NCBI RefSeq assembly: GCF_025515305.1
Contig: NZ_JAOPHT010000003.1
Coordinates: 62,001-126,000 of the forward strand
Source of the DNA: Roseicyclus sediminis
GTDB taxonomy: Bacteria; Pseudomonadota; Alphaproteobacteria; Rhodobacterales; Rhodobacteraceae
Direction: 5' to 3'
Length of the DNA stretch: 64,000 bases
In this document: piece by piece, positions 29,696-38,411 of the stretch
Layout: the number at the start of each line of letters is the position of its first letter
How positions within the stretch are numbered: position 1 is the stretch's first letter
Program-made: the position numbers and the translations under genes
The notes under the pieces: generated by a model
What the model saw: the letters and a program-made list of their open reading frames with translations, nothing else
Databases searched by the model: none
Told to the model about the DNA's origin: nothing

Positions 29696-30571
29696 ATGTT
29701 CACGATCACGCTCATTACCAATCCCGCGATGTATCTCGACCCCACGCTGGTCGGCAACCTCAGGAACGCGATGGGAGGCGGCGACGCGGCCTGGCTCGAC
29801 CCCAGCCATGCCGCCGAGTTCGACGTCTCGAAGCTGCCGCGCAACCTGCCGCAGATCTGGGAAAGCCTGCAGGCCGAAGGCGTCGACATGGTGGCCCAGC
29901 CGGCCGGCAACCGGCGCCGCCGGATGCTGCTCGCCGACATGGACAGCACCATGATCGGGCAGGAATGCATCGACGAGCTGGCCGCCGAAGCCGGCGTTGG
30001 CAAGGCCGTCTCGGCGATCACGGCGCGAGCGATGAATGGCGAACTGGACTTCGAGGGTGCCCTGACCGAGCGCGTGGGCCTTTTGAAGGGCCTGCCCGAG
30101 GGCGTGATTGGCGAGGTCCTCGACCGCCGCATCACGGCGATGCCCGGGGGCGCGACACTGGTGGCGACGATGAAGAAGGCCGGGGCGCATACCGTCCTCG
30201 TTTCTGGCGGCTTCACGGCCTTCGCGGAAACTGTCGCCGAACGCCTCGGCTTCGACGAGTTCCGCGCCAATGTCCTCTTGGCCGAGAACGGCATCCTCAC
30301 CGGTGATGTCGCAAGGCCGATCCTCGGGCGTGAGGCAAAGGTCGAGGCGCTGGAGGAGATCACGGCGCGGCTGGGCATCACGCCCGCCGACGTGCTGGCG
30401 ATCGGCGACGGGGCGAACGACCTGGGCATGATCGGACGGGCGGGCACGGGCGTCGCCGTCCATGCCAAGCCGGTTGTGCAGGAAGCTGCGCCGCACCGGA
30501 TCAACCACGGCGACCTGACCGCGCTTCTGTTCCTGCAGGGCTTTGCCCGCGACGAGTTCGTGAGCGCCTAG
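29696..30571 (+). CDS. serB: Phosphoserine phosphatase
   Basis: SerB is a HAD phosphatase that releases serine from phosphoserine. The 291-residue protein has the catalytic DMDST motif (Asp81 nucleophile, Asp83), VSGGFTAF (motif II), and IGDGANDLGMI (motif IV). An N-terminal domain of about 70 residues precedes it, as in other proteobacterial SerB. The ATG at 29696 is preceded by GAGGCG; the open frame extends further upstream but no similarity is seen. It completes the pathway started by serA and serC. Its end overlaps the convergent Hint gene by 4 bases. Confidence 0.95.
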   Translation: MFTITLITNPAMYLDPTLVGNLRNAMGGGDAAWLDPSHAAEFDVSKLPRNLPQIWESLQAEGVDMVAQPAGNRRRRMLLADMDSTMIGQECIDELAAEAGVGKAVSAITARAMNGELDFEGALTERVGLLKGLPEGVIGEVLDRRITAMPGGATLVATMKKAGAHTVLVSGGFTAFAETVAERLGFDEFRANVLLAENGILTGDVARPILGREAKVEALEEITARLGITPADVLAIGDGANDLGMIGRAGTGVAVHAKPVVQEAAPHRINHGDLTALLFLQGFARDEFVSA

Positions 30572-31476
30572 GCGGCGAGGACCCGCGCCTCGCGTCCCGT
30601 CACCTGCGGCCGCGCCAGCGGCGCCGAACGCATACCCTCCGCGAGCCGTGCAAAGCGCCGGGGAAGCGCCTTGCGGATCTCCTCCTCGTGGCGCTCGATG
30701 CTGGCAGCCGGGTGATAGCTCTCGGACCACAGACCGGCGGTCCGGATCAGCTCATGCGTTTCGAGCAGCACGTGCAGGTAGGTCACGCGGCCGGCCATCA
30801 TGCGCGTCACGCCGGGAAGACCGACCAGATGCACGGCGGATACGAGGACCTCGGTTTGACCGAAGTGAAGTTCGGCCTGCCACCCGTCCACGAACATCCG
30901 ATGCTGGGGCGAGACGCAGAAGGCCTCGCTGTTGCCCAGCGCGCCGACCTCGAAACGGACCGGCGCGTGGCAGGCATCGGCGCGCAACTCGGTCCGTCCG
31001 ACCCAAAGCACCGGCTGCGGGCCGCGATCCAGCGTCTCCAGCCTGTCGCCCGGCTGCAGACATTCCACGGGCAGCCGGCCCCTTGCCGCATCGACCAGGA
31101 CGCCGGGCGTAAGGCAGGGCGGGCCGAGGTTGCCAACAAGGAGCGGGCCCTGCGTCGAGACGAAGGTCGAGGACACGAAGGTCCCCGTCTGAAGCACCTG
31201 CCCGTCGGTCGGCGTGAACACCGAGCGACCGTCTGCAAGGTAGAAGGTGATGCCGGTATAGGTGACCGTCCCGCTTTTCAGGGTCACGGTGATCGTGTCG
31301 CCGGGATAGGACGATGTGATGTCCGATCCGTCGATCCGGTCGGTGTTGAAGCGGTCGAAGTCGCCGTCGTCGTTGTTGTCGCGGAGATCGAAGCGCTGGT
31401 GCACAAGCGTCGTGCCCACCGGCGGCGGGGAGAAGGCATCGATTACCCAGAACTGATCATTGTAGGTCGTCGGCAT
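30568..31476 (-). CDS. Hint-domain protein
   Basis: The 302-residue protein (ATG 31476; GTG 31494 possible) has an N-terminal beta-rich segment of about 120 residues with a DxDxD-like acidic stretch (RDNNDDGDFDRFNTDRIDG), then a Hint (Hedgehog/intein) domain: CLTPGVLVDAARGRLPVECL with the Cys nucleophile, GDRLETLDRGPQPVLWVGR, PVRFEVGALGNS, SPQHRMFVDGW. Roseobacters carry many such proteins, thought to be self-cleaving and possibly secreted or surface-attached. No signal peptide is present. The likely cleavage would occur before Cys in the PPC motif. Confidence 0.85.
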   Translation of the reverse strand: MPTTYNDQFWVIDAFSPPPVGTTLVHQRFDLRDNNDDGDFDRFNTDRIDGSDITSSYPGDTITVTLKSGTVTYTGITFYLADGRSVFTPTDGQVLQTGTFVSSTFVSTQGPLLVGNLGPPCLTPGVLVDAARGRLPVECLQPGDRLETLDRGPQPVLWVGRTELRADACHAPVRFEVGALGNSEAFCVSPQHRMFVDGWQAELHFGQTEVLVSAVHLVGLPGVTRMMAGRVTYLHVLLETHELIRTAGLWSESYHPAASIERHEEEIRKALPRRFARLAEGMRSAPLARPQVTGREARVLAA

Positions 31477-31596
31477 GAAACGCCCCGAACTCACGCAATT
31501 GCGCGCCCCTCCTGCGCGCAGAATTGGTCCTCATGCGGGAGCAATTGCGGAATTCCTGTGAAGAACGTCTAAGATCTTGCCTTTCGACCGGCCGCC

Positions 31597-32058
31597 TCAG
31601 GCGAGGCGCGGCTGAACCTCGACCAGGTCGGTGTGGCCGAAGACCTGGGTGTAGTCGAGGACCGAAAAGACGACGGGATCCACGCGCACGAGGATCGTCT
31701 CCACCGGTTCCGGCGGCTCGATCTCGCGGATCTGGGGGAAGCGGTCGAGCATCAGTTCCCCGACCCGCGCGATCTCGGCGGCGTCGGTCACGACGCGCGC
31801 GTGGCCTGCGAAGGACAGGCCCTCGATCTCGTCCCAGCTGTCGTAGGTGCGCGTCACGGTGCCGGAGACCCTTTCGTCGTGCAGGAGGTTCAGGGCCTTC
31901 TGCGAGCCCGCGACCGTCATGAAGTAAAGCCTCAGGTCGTCATGAACGAAGCTGACGACATTGGCCTGCGGAAAACCGTCCGGCCGCAGCGTGGCAATGG
32001 TCATGTCCTGCACTTCGTCGAGGATCGCGACGATCTGTGCGTGTGTATCCGCGTCCAT
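31597..32058 (-). CDS. Pyridoxamine 5'-phosphate oxidase-family protein
   Basis: The 153-residue protein has the split-barrel flavin-binding fold: MTIATLRPDGFPQANVVSFVHDDLRLYFMT followed by KALNLLHDERVSGTVT. Family members bind FMN or heme or F420; small single-domain forms like this are general stress-related oxidoreductases of unknown substrate. It lies 12 bases downstream of the next gene on the minus strand, suggesting co-transcription. Confidence 0.85.
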   Translation of the reverse strand: MDADTHAQIVAILDEVQDMTIATLRPDGFPQANVVSFVHDDLRLYFMTVAGSQKALNLLHDERVSGTVTRTYDSWDEIEGLSFAGHARVVTDAAEIARVGELMLDRFPQIREIEPPEPVETILVRVDPVVFSVLDYTQVFGHTDLVEVQPRLA

Positions 32059-32070
32059 GTTCCGACTCCC

Positions 32071-32577
32071 TCAGACCTCGGCCAGGCCGACGACATAGTT
32101 CCTGCCCATGGCTTTCGCGCAGGCCGGGCAGGTCGTGTAGTAGAAGTAGATGCGCCCCGGCACCTTGCCCCGGTCGCGGACGAGGGCCTCCATCTCGGTG
32201 CGCCACGACCCGACCTGACGGTAGGGGCCTTCGAAAACCTTGGTGATGAAGTCGCCTGTCATCGTCGTCATCTCCTCACCCTCGACGTCCCCCTTCACGG
32301 CAAAGAAATGCTCGGCTCTCCAGGGCGAGAGGTCATGGCTGAGGACCAGCGTATCGTCAGGATCGAAGCCGCAACTAGCCTCGATGCGCCCCAGCACACG
32401 GGCGAAAACCCGCGCCATGTCGAGCGGCATGTACATCGCCGAGCGCGTCTCGGCGCGCAGGAACGGTTTTTCCCGGAACCTGAGCACCAGCCCGTTCCAG
32501 CCTTCTGGATCGAACCGCGCACAGCAGCCCGTCGGCCGGTCGGAAAGATCCTGATGCGGCAATACGTTGATCTGCAT
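32071..32577 (-). CDS. Conserved protein of unknown function with C-terminal CPAC motif
   Basis: The 168-residue protein (ATG 32577, MQINVLPHQDLSD) has no signal peptide. It holds a DRPTGCCARFDPEGWNG stretch near the N-terminus and ends in YFYYTTCPACAKAMGRNYV, a CxxC pair of thioredoxin or zinc type. I do not recognise its family. It is upstream of, and close to, the PPOX-family gene (12 bases), and a redox partnership is possible. The open frame extends upstream to 32844 but that part is antisense to gltB. Confidence 0.6.
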   Translation of the reverse strand: MQINVLPHQDLSDRPTGCCARFDPEGWNGLVLRFREKPFLRAETRSAMYMPLDMARVFARVLGRIEASCGFDPDDTLVLSHDLSPWRAEHFFAVKGDVEGEEMTTMTGDFITKVFEGPYRQVGSWRTEMEALVRDRGKVPGRIYFYYTTCPACAKAMGRNYVVGLAEV

Positions 32578-32692
32578 GGGCGCCCTCCCCGTCGCCTGTG
32601 CGGAACAGAGTGAGTCTGCCACGCATCGGAGCGGCGCGCCTTGAGCAAGGTCAATGCGGGGCGGCGGACGAACCACCGCCCCGCAAGTGGCG

Positions 32693-35600
32693 TCACTCCG
32701 CCGGGATGGCCTTCCGGTCGTCCGAAATCGGATGCGCGAGCTTGTCGAGCATCTCCTTCGGACAGACCTGGACGAAGTTGCCGAGTTCCAGGTCCCAGTG
32801 CTGCAGGATCTCGGCGGCCTTCCGGCTGCCCGTTTCCCGCACATGGGCCTCGATCAGGCCGCGAAGCTGGCCTTCCCAATGGGCCACGGTCACCGGAACC
32901 GTCACCAGGGTCTCGAGGTTCATGTTGATCCGGGCCGTGCCGTCCGGGTCATGCAGATAGGCCATGCCGCCCGTCATGCCCGCGCCGAAGTTCGCGCCGA
33001 TCCGGCCGAGGATCACCGCGACCCCGCCCGTCATGTACTCGCACCCGTTCGAGCCGCAGCCCTCGACCACGACCTTCGCGCCCGAGTTTCGCACGGCAAA
33101 GCGCTCGCCCGCCCGTCCCGCGGCGAAGAGATAGCCGTCGGTCGCACCGTAAAGCACGGTGTTGCCGATGATGACGTTCTCGTCCGCCTTCAGCGGGCTG
33201 ACCTGCGGCGGCTTCACCACGATGATGCCGCCCGACAGACCCTTGCCGACATAGTCGTTGGCGTCGCCCGAGACCTCCAGCTTCAGCCCCGGCGCGGCGA
33301 AGGCGCCGAGCGACTGGCCGGCGGAGCCTTCCAGCTTCACCGTCAGGTGATCGGGCTGCAGCTGGTTGCGCATGCCAAAGGCCTGCACGATGTGGCTGGA
33401 GGTGCGCGTCCCGATGGTCCTGAGCGTGTTCTGCACCGCGTACGACAGCTGCATCTTCTCGCCGTCCTCGAGGAAGCGGTGCGCGTCCTTGACGATCTGG
33501 GCGTCGAGCGTATCGGGCACGACGTTCCGCGGCTTGTAGCGGTCGTAGACGATCCGGTCCGCGCCATCGACGGTGATGAGCATCGGGTTGAGGTCGAGAT
33601 CGTCGAGATGCGCCGCACCCCGGCTGACCTGGGTCAGAAGATCGGCGCGGCCGATCACCTCGTCGAGCGACCGCGCCCCGATGGAGGCCAGAAGCTCCCG
33701 CACTTCCTGCGCGTAGAAGGTGATGAGGTTCACCACCTTGTCGGCCGTGCCCGTGAACTTCTGGCGCAGGCTCTCGTCCTGAGTGCAGACGCCGACGGGG
33801 CAGGTGTTGGACTGGCACTGGCGCACCATGATGCAGCCCATCGCGATCAGGGCGGCGGTGCCGATGCCGTATTCCTCGGCGCCCATCATCGCCGCCATGA
33901 CGATGTCGCGGCCCGTGCGCAGCCCGCCATCGGTGCGCAGCGTCACGCGGTCACGCAGGTTGTTCATGGCGAGAACCTGGTGCGCCTCGGTCAGGCCCAT
34001 CTCCCACGGCAGACCCGCATACTTGATCGACGTCGCGGGGCTGGCCCCGGTGCCGCCGTTGTGGCCCGAGATCAGGATGACGTCGGCCTTGGCCTTGGCC
34101 ACGCCCGCCGCGATCGTGCCGACACCGGACGAGGCCACCAGCTTGACCGTCACCTTGGCACGCGGGTTGATCTGCTTGAGGTCGTAGATCAGCTGCGCGA
34201 GGTCCTCGATCGAGTAGATGTCGTGGTGCGGCGGCGGGCTGATGAGGGTCACGCCCTTGGTGGAGTGGCGCAGCCGCGCGATCAGGTCCGTCACCTTCAT
34301 GCCGGGCAACTGGCCGCCCTCGCCGGGCTTGGCACCCTGCGCAACCTTGATCTCCAGTTCCTCGCAGTGGTTGAGGTATTCCGCCGTCACGCCGAAACGA
34401 CCGCTCGCGACCTGCTTGATCTTGGCCGAGGGGTTGTCGCCGTTGGGCTCGGGCACGAAATGCGCCGGATCCTCGCCGCCTTCGCCCGAGTCGGACTTCG
34501 CGCCGATCCGGTTCATGGCGACGTTCAGCGTCTTGTGCGCCTCGGGCGACAGCGCGCCAAGCGACATGCCGGGCGTCACGAAACGCTTGCGGATCGACGT
34601 GATGCTTTCGACCTCTTCGATCGGCACCGGCTTGCCCAGCGGCTTGATGTCCAGAAGGTCGCGCAAGTGGATCGGTGGGTTCGACCGCATCTTGGCCGAA
34701 TACTGCTTCCACAGCTCGTAGGAGGCCTTGTTGCAGGCCATCTGCAGCATGTGCATGGTCTGCGCTTCCCAGGCGTGCTTCTCGCCCGAGCGGCGCGCCT
34801 TGTAGAAACCGCCGATCGGCAGCACGTCCTGGCCGCGGATCCAGCCCTTGGCGTGGACCTCCTCGACCTTCTTCTGCAGGCCCGACACACCGATCCCGGA
34901 GATGCGGGAGATCATGCCGGGGAAGAACTCCGCCACCATGGCGCGGGACAGGCCCACCGCCTCGAAGTTGAGGCCGCCACGGTACGAGGAGATCACGGAA
35001 ATCCCCATCTTGGACATGATCTTCAGCAGGCCCGCGTCGATGGCCGCGCGATAACGGGACATGACCTCGGTCAGGCTGCCCTCGATCAGGCCGCGTCCGA
35101 TGCGGTCGGCGATGCTGTCCTGCGCGAGGTAGGCGTTGACGGTCGTCGCACCGCAGCCCACGAGTACCGCGAAGTAATGCGGGTCGATGCACTCGGCCGA
35201 GCGCACGTTGAGCGAGCAGAAGGTCCGCAGACCCTGGCGCGTCAGCCAGGAGTGGACCGCGCTGGTGGCGAGGATCATGGGCATCGGCACGCGATCTGCA
35301 TTCTGCCCCTGGTCGGTCAGGATGAGGTGACCCGCGCCCGAACGCACGGCATCCTCGGCCTCACGGCGGATACGTTCCAGCCCGGCACGCAGCGCGCCCG
35401 CGGACCCGCCGGCGGGGAAGGTGCAGTCGATGATCACATGCTCGGCGTTGAAGTGCTTCACCATCTCTTCGAACTGCGCGTTGCCGACGAAGGGACTGTC
35501 GAGCACGAGGATCTCGGTCTGGCTCGAATCCTCGTCCAGCACGTTCTTGAGGTTGCCGAAGCGGGTCTTGAGGCTCATCACGCGGTATTCGCGCAGGCTG

Positions 35601-37231
35601 TCGATGGGCGGGTTCGTGACCTGGCTGAAGTTCTGCCGGAAATAGTGGCTGAGCGGGCGATACTGCGAGGACAGGACCGCGGCGGGCGTGTCGTCGCCCA
35701 TGCTGACCACGACTTCCTTCCCGTCCTCGGCCATCGGCGCCAGGATCTGCTCCAACTCCTCGATGGAATAGCCCGCTGCAACCTGGCGGCGGCGCAGTTC
35801 GGACCCTTCGTAGAGCGCCTTCTCGGGCACCGTCTCGGTCTCGACGGCGAGATCGGTGATCTTGCCGACCCAGTCGCCGAACGGGCGCGAGGCGGCCAGC
35901 GCGTCCTTGATCTCGGTGTCGTGGAACAGCTGCTGCTCGGCCATGTCGACGGCGATCATCTGGCCGGGGCCCAGCGCGCCCTTCTCGACGACGTTCGCCT
36001 CGTCCACCGGCACCATGCCGGTTTCCGACCCCGCGATCATCAGGCCGTCGCCGGTGACGACGTAGCGCATGGGACGCAAACCGTTGCGGTCGAGCCCGGC
36101 ACAGACCCAGCGGCCGTCCGTCATGGCAAGCGCTGCGGGACCGTCCCAGGGCTCCATCACCGAGTTGCAGTAGGAATACATGTCCTGCCACGCCTGCGGC
36201 AGCTCGGTCGCCGTCTGGCTCCAGGCCTCGGGGACAAGCATCGTCTTGGCCATCGGCGCGTTGCGTCCGGCGCGCACGAGAACCTCGAACACGGCATCGA
36301 GCGCGGCCGAGTCCGACGCGCCCTGTGCGATGATCGGCTTGATGTCCTCGGCCATGTCGCCGAAGTAGTTGGACGACAGCCGGATCTCGTGGCTCTTCAT
36401 CCAGTTCACATTGCCCTTCAGCGTGTTGATCTCGCCGTTATGGGCGAGCATGCGGAAGGGCTGCGCCAGCCACCACTGCGGGAAGGTGTTGGTCGAATAG
36501 CGCTGATGATAGATCGCGAAGGCGCTCTCGAAACGCTCGTCCTTCAGGTCGGGATAGAACTCCGCCACCTGCTCGGCCAGCATCATGCCCTTGTAGATGA
36601 TCGACCGGCAGGACAGCGAGCAGAGGTAAAGCTCCTTGATACCGGCGGCCTGCGCCGCCTTCTCGATCCGGCGACGGATGACGTAAAGTTCGCGCTCGAA
36701 AGTCTCCTCGTCGACGCCCTTGGAATTCGAGATGATGATCTGCTCGATCTCGGGCCGGGTCGCATTGGCCTTCTCGCCCAGGACGACGATGTTCACCGGA
36801 ACGTGGCGCCAGCCGTAGATGTAGTAGCCCATCCGCAGGACTTCGCTCTCGACGATGGTCCTGCAGGTCTCCTGCGCGCCGAAGTCGGTGCGGGGCAGAA
36901 AGACCTGGCCCACCGCCATCCGCTCGTCCCTGCGCGGCTCGTGGCCGGTGCGGACGACCTGGTCGTAGAAGAAGGCCGGCGGGATCTGCACGTGGATGCC
37001 CGCACCGTCGCCCGTCTTGCCGTCGGCATCGACCGCGCCCCGGTGCCACACGGCCTTGAGCGCGTTGATACCCTTCTCCACGACCTTGCGCGACGGCTGG
37101 CCGTCGATCGACACGACAAGGCCCACCCCGCAGGAGGAATGCTCCTCCGCTTCGGAATACATGCCGTTTTCGGCCAGCCACTTGCGCTTGGCTTCTTCGG
37201 CGGCGGCCCAGGCTGCATCATACTTGGTCAT
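32693..37231 (-). CDS. gltB: Glutamate synthase (NADPH) large subunit
   Basis: The 1512-residue alpha subunit transfers the amide of glutamine to 2-oxoglutarate, giving two glutamates. The start is ATG 37231 (MTKYDAAWAA); the propeptide ends at Cys34 (EEHSSC), the N-terminal nucleophile of the glutaminase domain. A central domain, FMN/3Fe-4S synthase domain (VASSGVGTIAAGVAKAKAD, GGTGASP, NTCPVGVCTQD) and the C-terminal beta-helix follow. It is the last of four overlapping genes, with the GFA-family gene ending inside its start. Confidence 0.97.
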   Translation of the reverse strand: MTKYDAAWAAAEEAKRKWLAENGMYSEAEEHSSCGVGLVVSIDGQPSRKVVEKGINALKAVWHRGAVDADGKTGDGAGIHVQIPPAFFYDQVVRTGHEPRRDERMAVGQVFLPRTDFGAQETCRTIVESEVLRMGYYIYGWRHVPVNIVVLGEKANATRPEIEQIIISNSKGVDEETFERELYVIRRRIEKAAQAAGIKELYLCSLSCRSIIYKGMMLAEQVAEFYPDLKDERFESAFAIYHQRYSTNTFPQWWLAQPFRMLAHNGEINTLKGNVNWMKSHEIRLSSNYFGDMAEDIKPIIAQGASDSAALDAVFEVLVRAGRNAPMAKTMLVPEAWSQTATELPQAWQDMYSYCNSVMEPWDGPAALAMTDGRWVCAGLDRNGLRPMRYVVTGDGLMIAGSETGMVPVDEANVVEKGALGPGQMIAVDMAEQQLFHDTEIKDALAASRPFGDWVGKITDLAVETETVPEKALYEGSELRRRQVAAGYSIEELEQILAPMAEDGKEVVVSMGDDTPAAVLSSQYRPLSHYFRQNFSQVTNPPIDSLREYRVMSLKTRFGNLKNVLDEDSSQTEILVLDSPFVGNAQFEEMVKHFNAEHVIIDCTFPAGGSAGALRAGLERIRREAEDAVRSGAGHLILTDQGQNADRVPMPMILATSAVHSWLTRQGLRTFCSLNVRSAECIDPHYFAVLVGCGATTVNAYLAQDSIADRIGRGLIEGSLTEVMSRYRAAIDAGLLKIMSKMGISVISSYRGGLNFEAVGLSRAMVAEFFPGMISRISGIGVSGLQKKVEEVHAKGWIRGQDVLPIGGFYKARRSGEKHAWEAQTMHMLQMACNKASYELWKQYSAKMRSNPPIHLRDLLDIKPLGKPVPIEEVESITSIRKRFVTPGMSLGALSPEAHKTLNVAMNRIGAKSDSGEGGEDPAHFVPEPNGDNPSAKIKQVASGRFGVTAEYLNHCEELEIKVAQGAKPGEGGQLPGMKVTDLIARLRHSTKGVTLISPPPHHDIYSIEDLAQLIYDLKQINPRAKVTVKLVASSGVGTIAAGVAKAKADVILISGHNGGTGASPATSIKYAGLPWEMGLTEAHQVLAMNNLRDRVTLRTDGGLRTGRDIVMAAMMGAEEYGIGTAALIAMGCIMVRQCQSNTCPVGVCTQDESLRQKFTGTADKVVNLITFYAQEVRELLASIGARSLDEVIGRADLLTQVSRGAAHLDDLDLNPMLITVDGADRIVYDRYKPRNVVPDTLDAQIVKDAHRFLEDGEKMQLSYAVQNTLRTIGTRTSSHIVQAFGMRNQLQPDHLTVKLEGSAGQSLGAFAAPGLKLEVSGDANDYVGKGLSGGIIVVKPPQVSPLKADENVIIGNTVLYGATDGYLFAAGRAGERFAVRNSGAKVVVEGCGSNGCEYMTGGVAVILGRIGANFGAGMTGGMAYLHDPDGTARINMNLETLVTVPVTVAHWEGQLRGLIEAHVRETGSRKAAEILQHWDLELGNFVQVCPKEMLDKLAHPISDDRKAIPAE

Positions 37232-37683
37232 GGCATGTCTCCCTCGAGATGGGGGTTTTTCGCTTCGTATTCCGCGCGGGTGGCCCGGCGGTGTCCGCCC
37301 GCCAGCGCGGCATAGGCCGGTGCGCGGTCGACGTAGATTTCCGAGATCAGCGGGAAGTCCCGCGCGGCCGGGAACAGACCCGGCGGAAACTCGTAATTCG
37401 CGGCGTCCCCGTCGGTGTTGCGCATCCACAGGTGGCTGCCGCAGCCGGCGCAGAACGCGCGCTCGGAGAACGGGGTCGCGGGATAGCGGGCGACCTCGCC
37501 CTCGACGGTCACGGCATCCGCCTCGGCGTCGAAGGTCCCGTAGATCATGCCGTTCCAGCGCTGGCACATGCTGCAATGGCAGACACCCACCGCCGCGACA
37601 TAGCCGCCATCGACGCGGATGCGCACGACACCGCAAAGGCAGGCACCGTCGAGGCGCCCGGTCCGGCGATAGGCCTCGATCAC
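37228..37683 (-). CDS. GFA (CENP-V/Mss4-like) family protein
   Basis: The 151-residue protein (GTG 37683) has the zinc-binding pattern of the GFA family: GACLCG, GVCHCSMCQRWNG and FCAGCGSHLWM. The family is named for a glutathione-dependent formaldehyde-activating enzyme, but most members have no proven function. It overlaps the upstream gene by 4 bases (GTGA) and gltB by 4 bases (ATGA). The insertion within the glt cluster suggests co-expression with glutamate synthase. Confidence 0.85.
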   Translation of the reverse strand: MIEAYRRTGRLDGACLCGVVRIRVDGGYVAAVGVCHCSMCQRWNGMIYGTFDAEADAVTVEGEVARYPATPFSERAFCAGCGSHLWMRNTDGDAANYEFPPGLFPAARDFPLISEIYVDRAPAYAALAGGHRRATRAEYEAKNPHLEGDMP

Positions 37684-38411
37684 TGGCTGACCCTCCAGAC
37701 GGGCGCGGTTTCGACCGCACTCATCGTGTCGCCGCAATCGTAGAGAGGCTGCATCGTGAGAAAGCCCTGCTCACCCGGTTCGGCGAACTCCATCGGGCTG
37801 TAGTTGCCCTCGAAGGTCCCACCGTCGGGAAGCGTCACGGTCTCCAGCCCGCCGAAGAACAGCCGCCAGCCTTCGTGGACGAACTGGTTGCCCTGCGTGC
37901 GGCGAACGCCGTCGGCGGTGTCGTACTGATAGGAGAATTCGGTGACCTGGAGTTCCCGGCCATCGACCGCGACCGTCTCGCCGGTGAGGCGGTCGAACCC
38001 AGTGTAGTCGCGCCGGAACGTGCCGAGACCGCTCTCCTCCTGGATCGAGAAGACCATCGAATCGCTGCCCGTGGACAGAAGCTCGGACAGGCTGGCGGGG
38101 TCCTCTTCGGGTTCGATCAGCGTATCGGTCCCGCCGCTGCGCAGGTTCCAGGACCTGAGCCAGCGGAATTCGGCGTCGGTGAAGCTGAGATAGAAGGCGC
38201 CGTCCTGGTCCACCGAGGCACGCCAGTGCGTCCCCTCGGGATCGACCGAGCAGGTCCAGTGATGCGACACCATGCAAGAGCGCGACTGCACCGTGAGAAA
38301 GGCCTCGCACCCCTCGGGCACCTGGAACAGGCGGGGACCGTCCTGCGCCGATGCGGGCAGGGCGAGGCATGTCGCCGCGAAGCCGAGAGCGATGATACGG
38401 CACATGGTCAT
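37680..38411 (-). CDS. Secreted protein of unknown function in the glt cluster
   Basis: The 243-residue protein starts at ATG 38411 (ATG 38405 also possible), overlapping the gltD stop. It has a signal peptide (LGFAATCLALPASAQ) and a mature domain with several Cys (EGCEAFLTVQSRSC, WTCSVD, YDCGD) and repeated acidic Thr/Tyr-rich strands. I do not recognise it. Its 4-base overlaps with gltD and the GFA gene show that it is co-translated with them. Confidence 0.75.
   Translation of the reverse strand: MTMCRIIALGFAATCLALPASAQDGPRLFQVPEGCEAFLTVQSRSCMVSHHWTCSVDPEGTHWRASVDQDGAFYLSFTDAEFRWLRSWNLRSGGTDTLIEPEEDPASLSELLSTGSDSMVFSIQEESGLGTFRRDYTGFDRLTGETVAVDGRELQVTEFSYQYDTADGVRRTQGNQFVHEGWRLFFGGLETVTLPDGGTFEGNYSPMEFAEPGEQGFLTMQPLYDCGDTMSAVETAPVWRVSQ

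Noticed and set aside
32654-37315. 1553-codon open frame opposite gltB
   Set aside because: Antisense shadow; gltB is conserved over its whole length.
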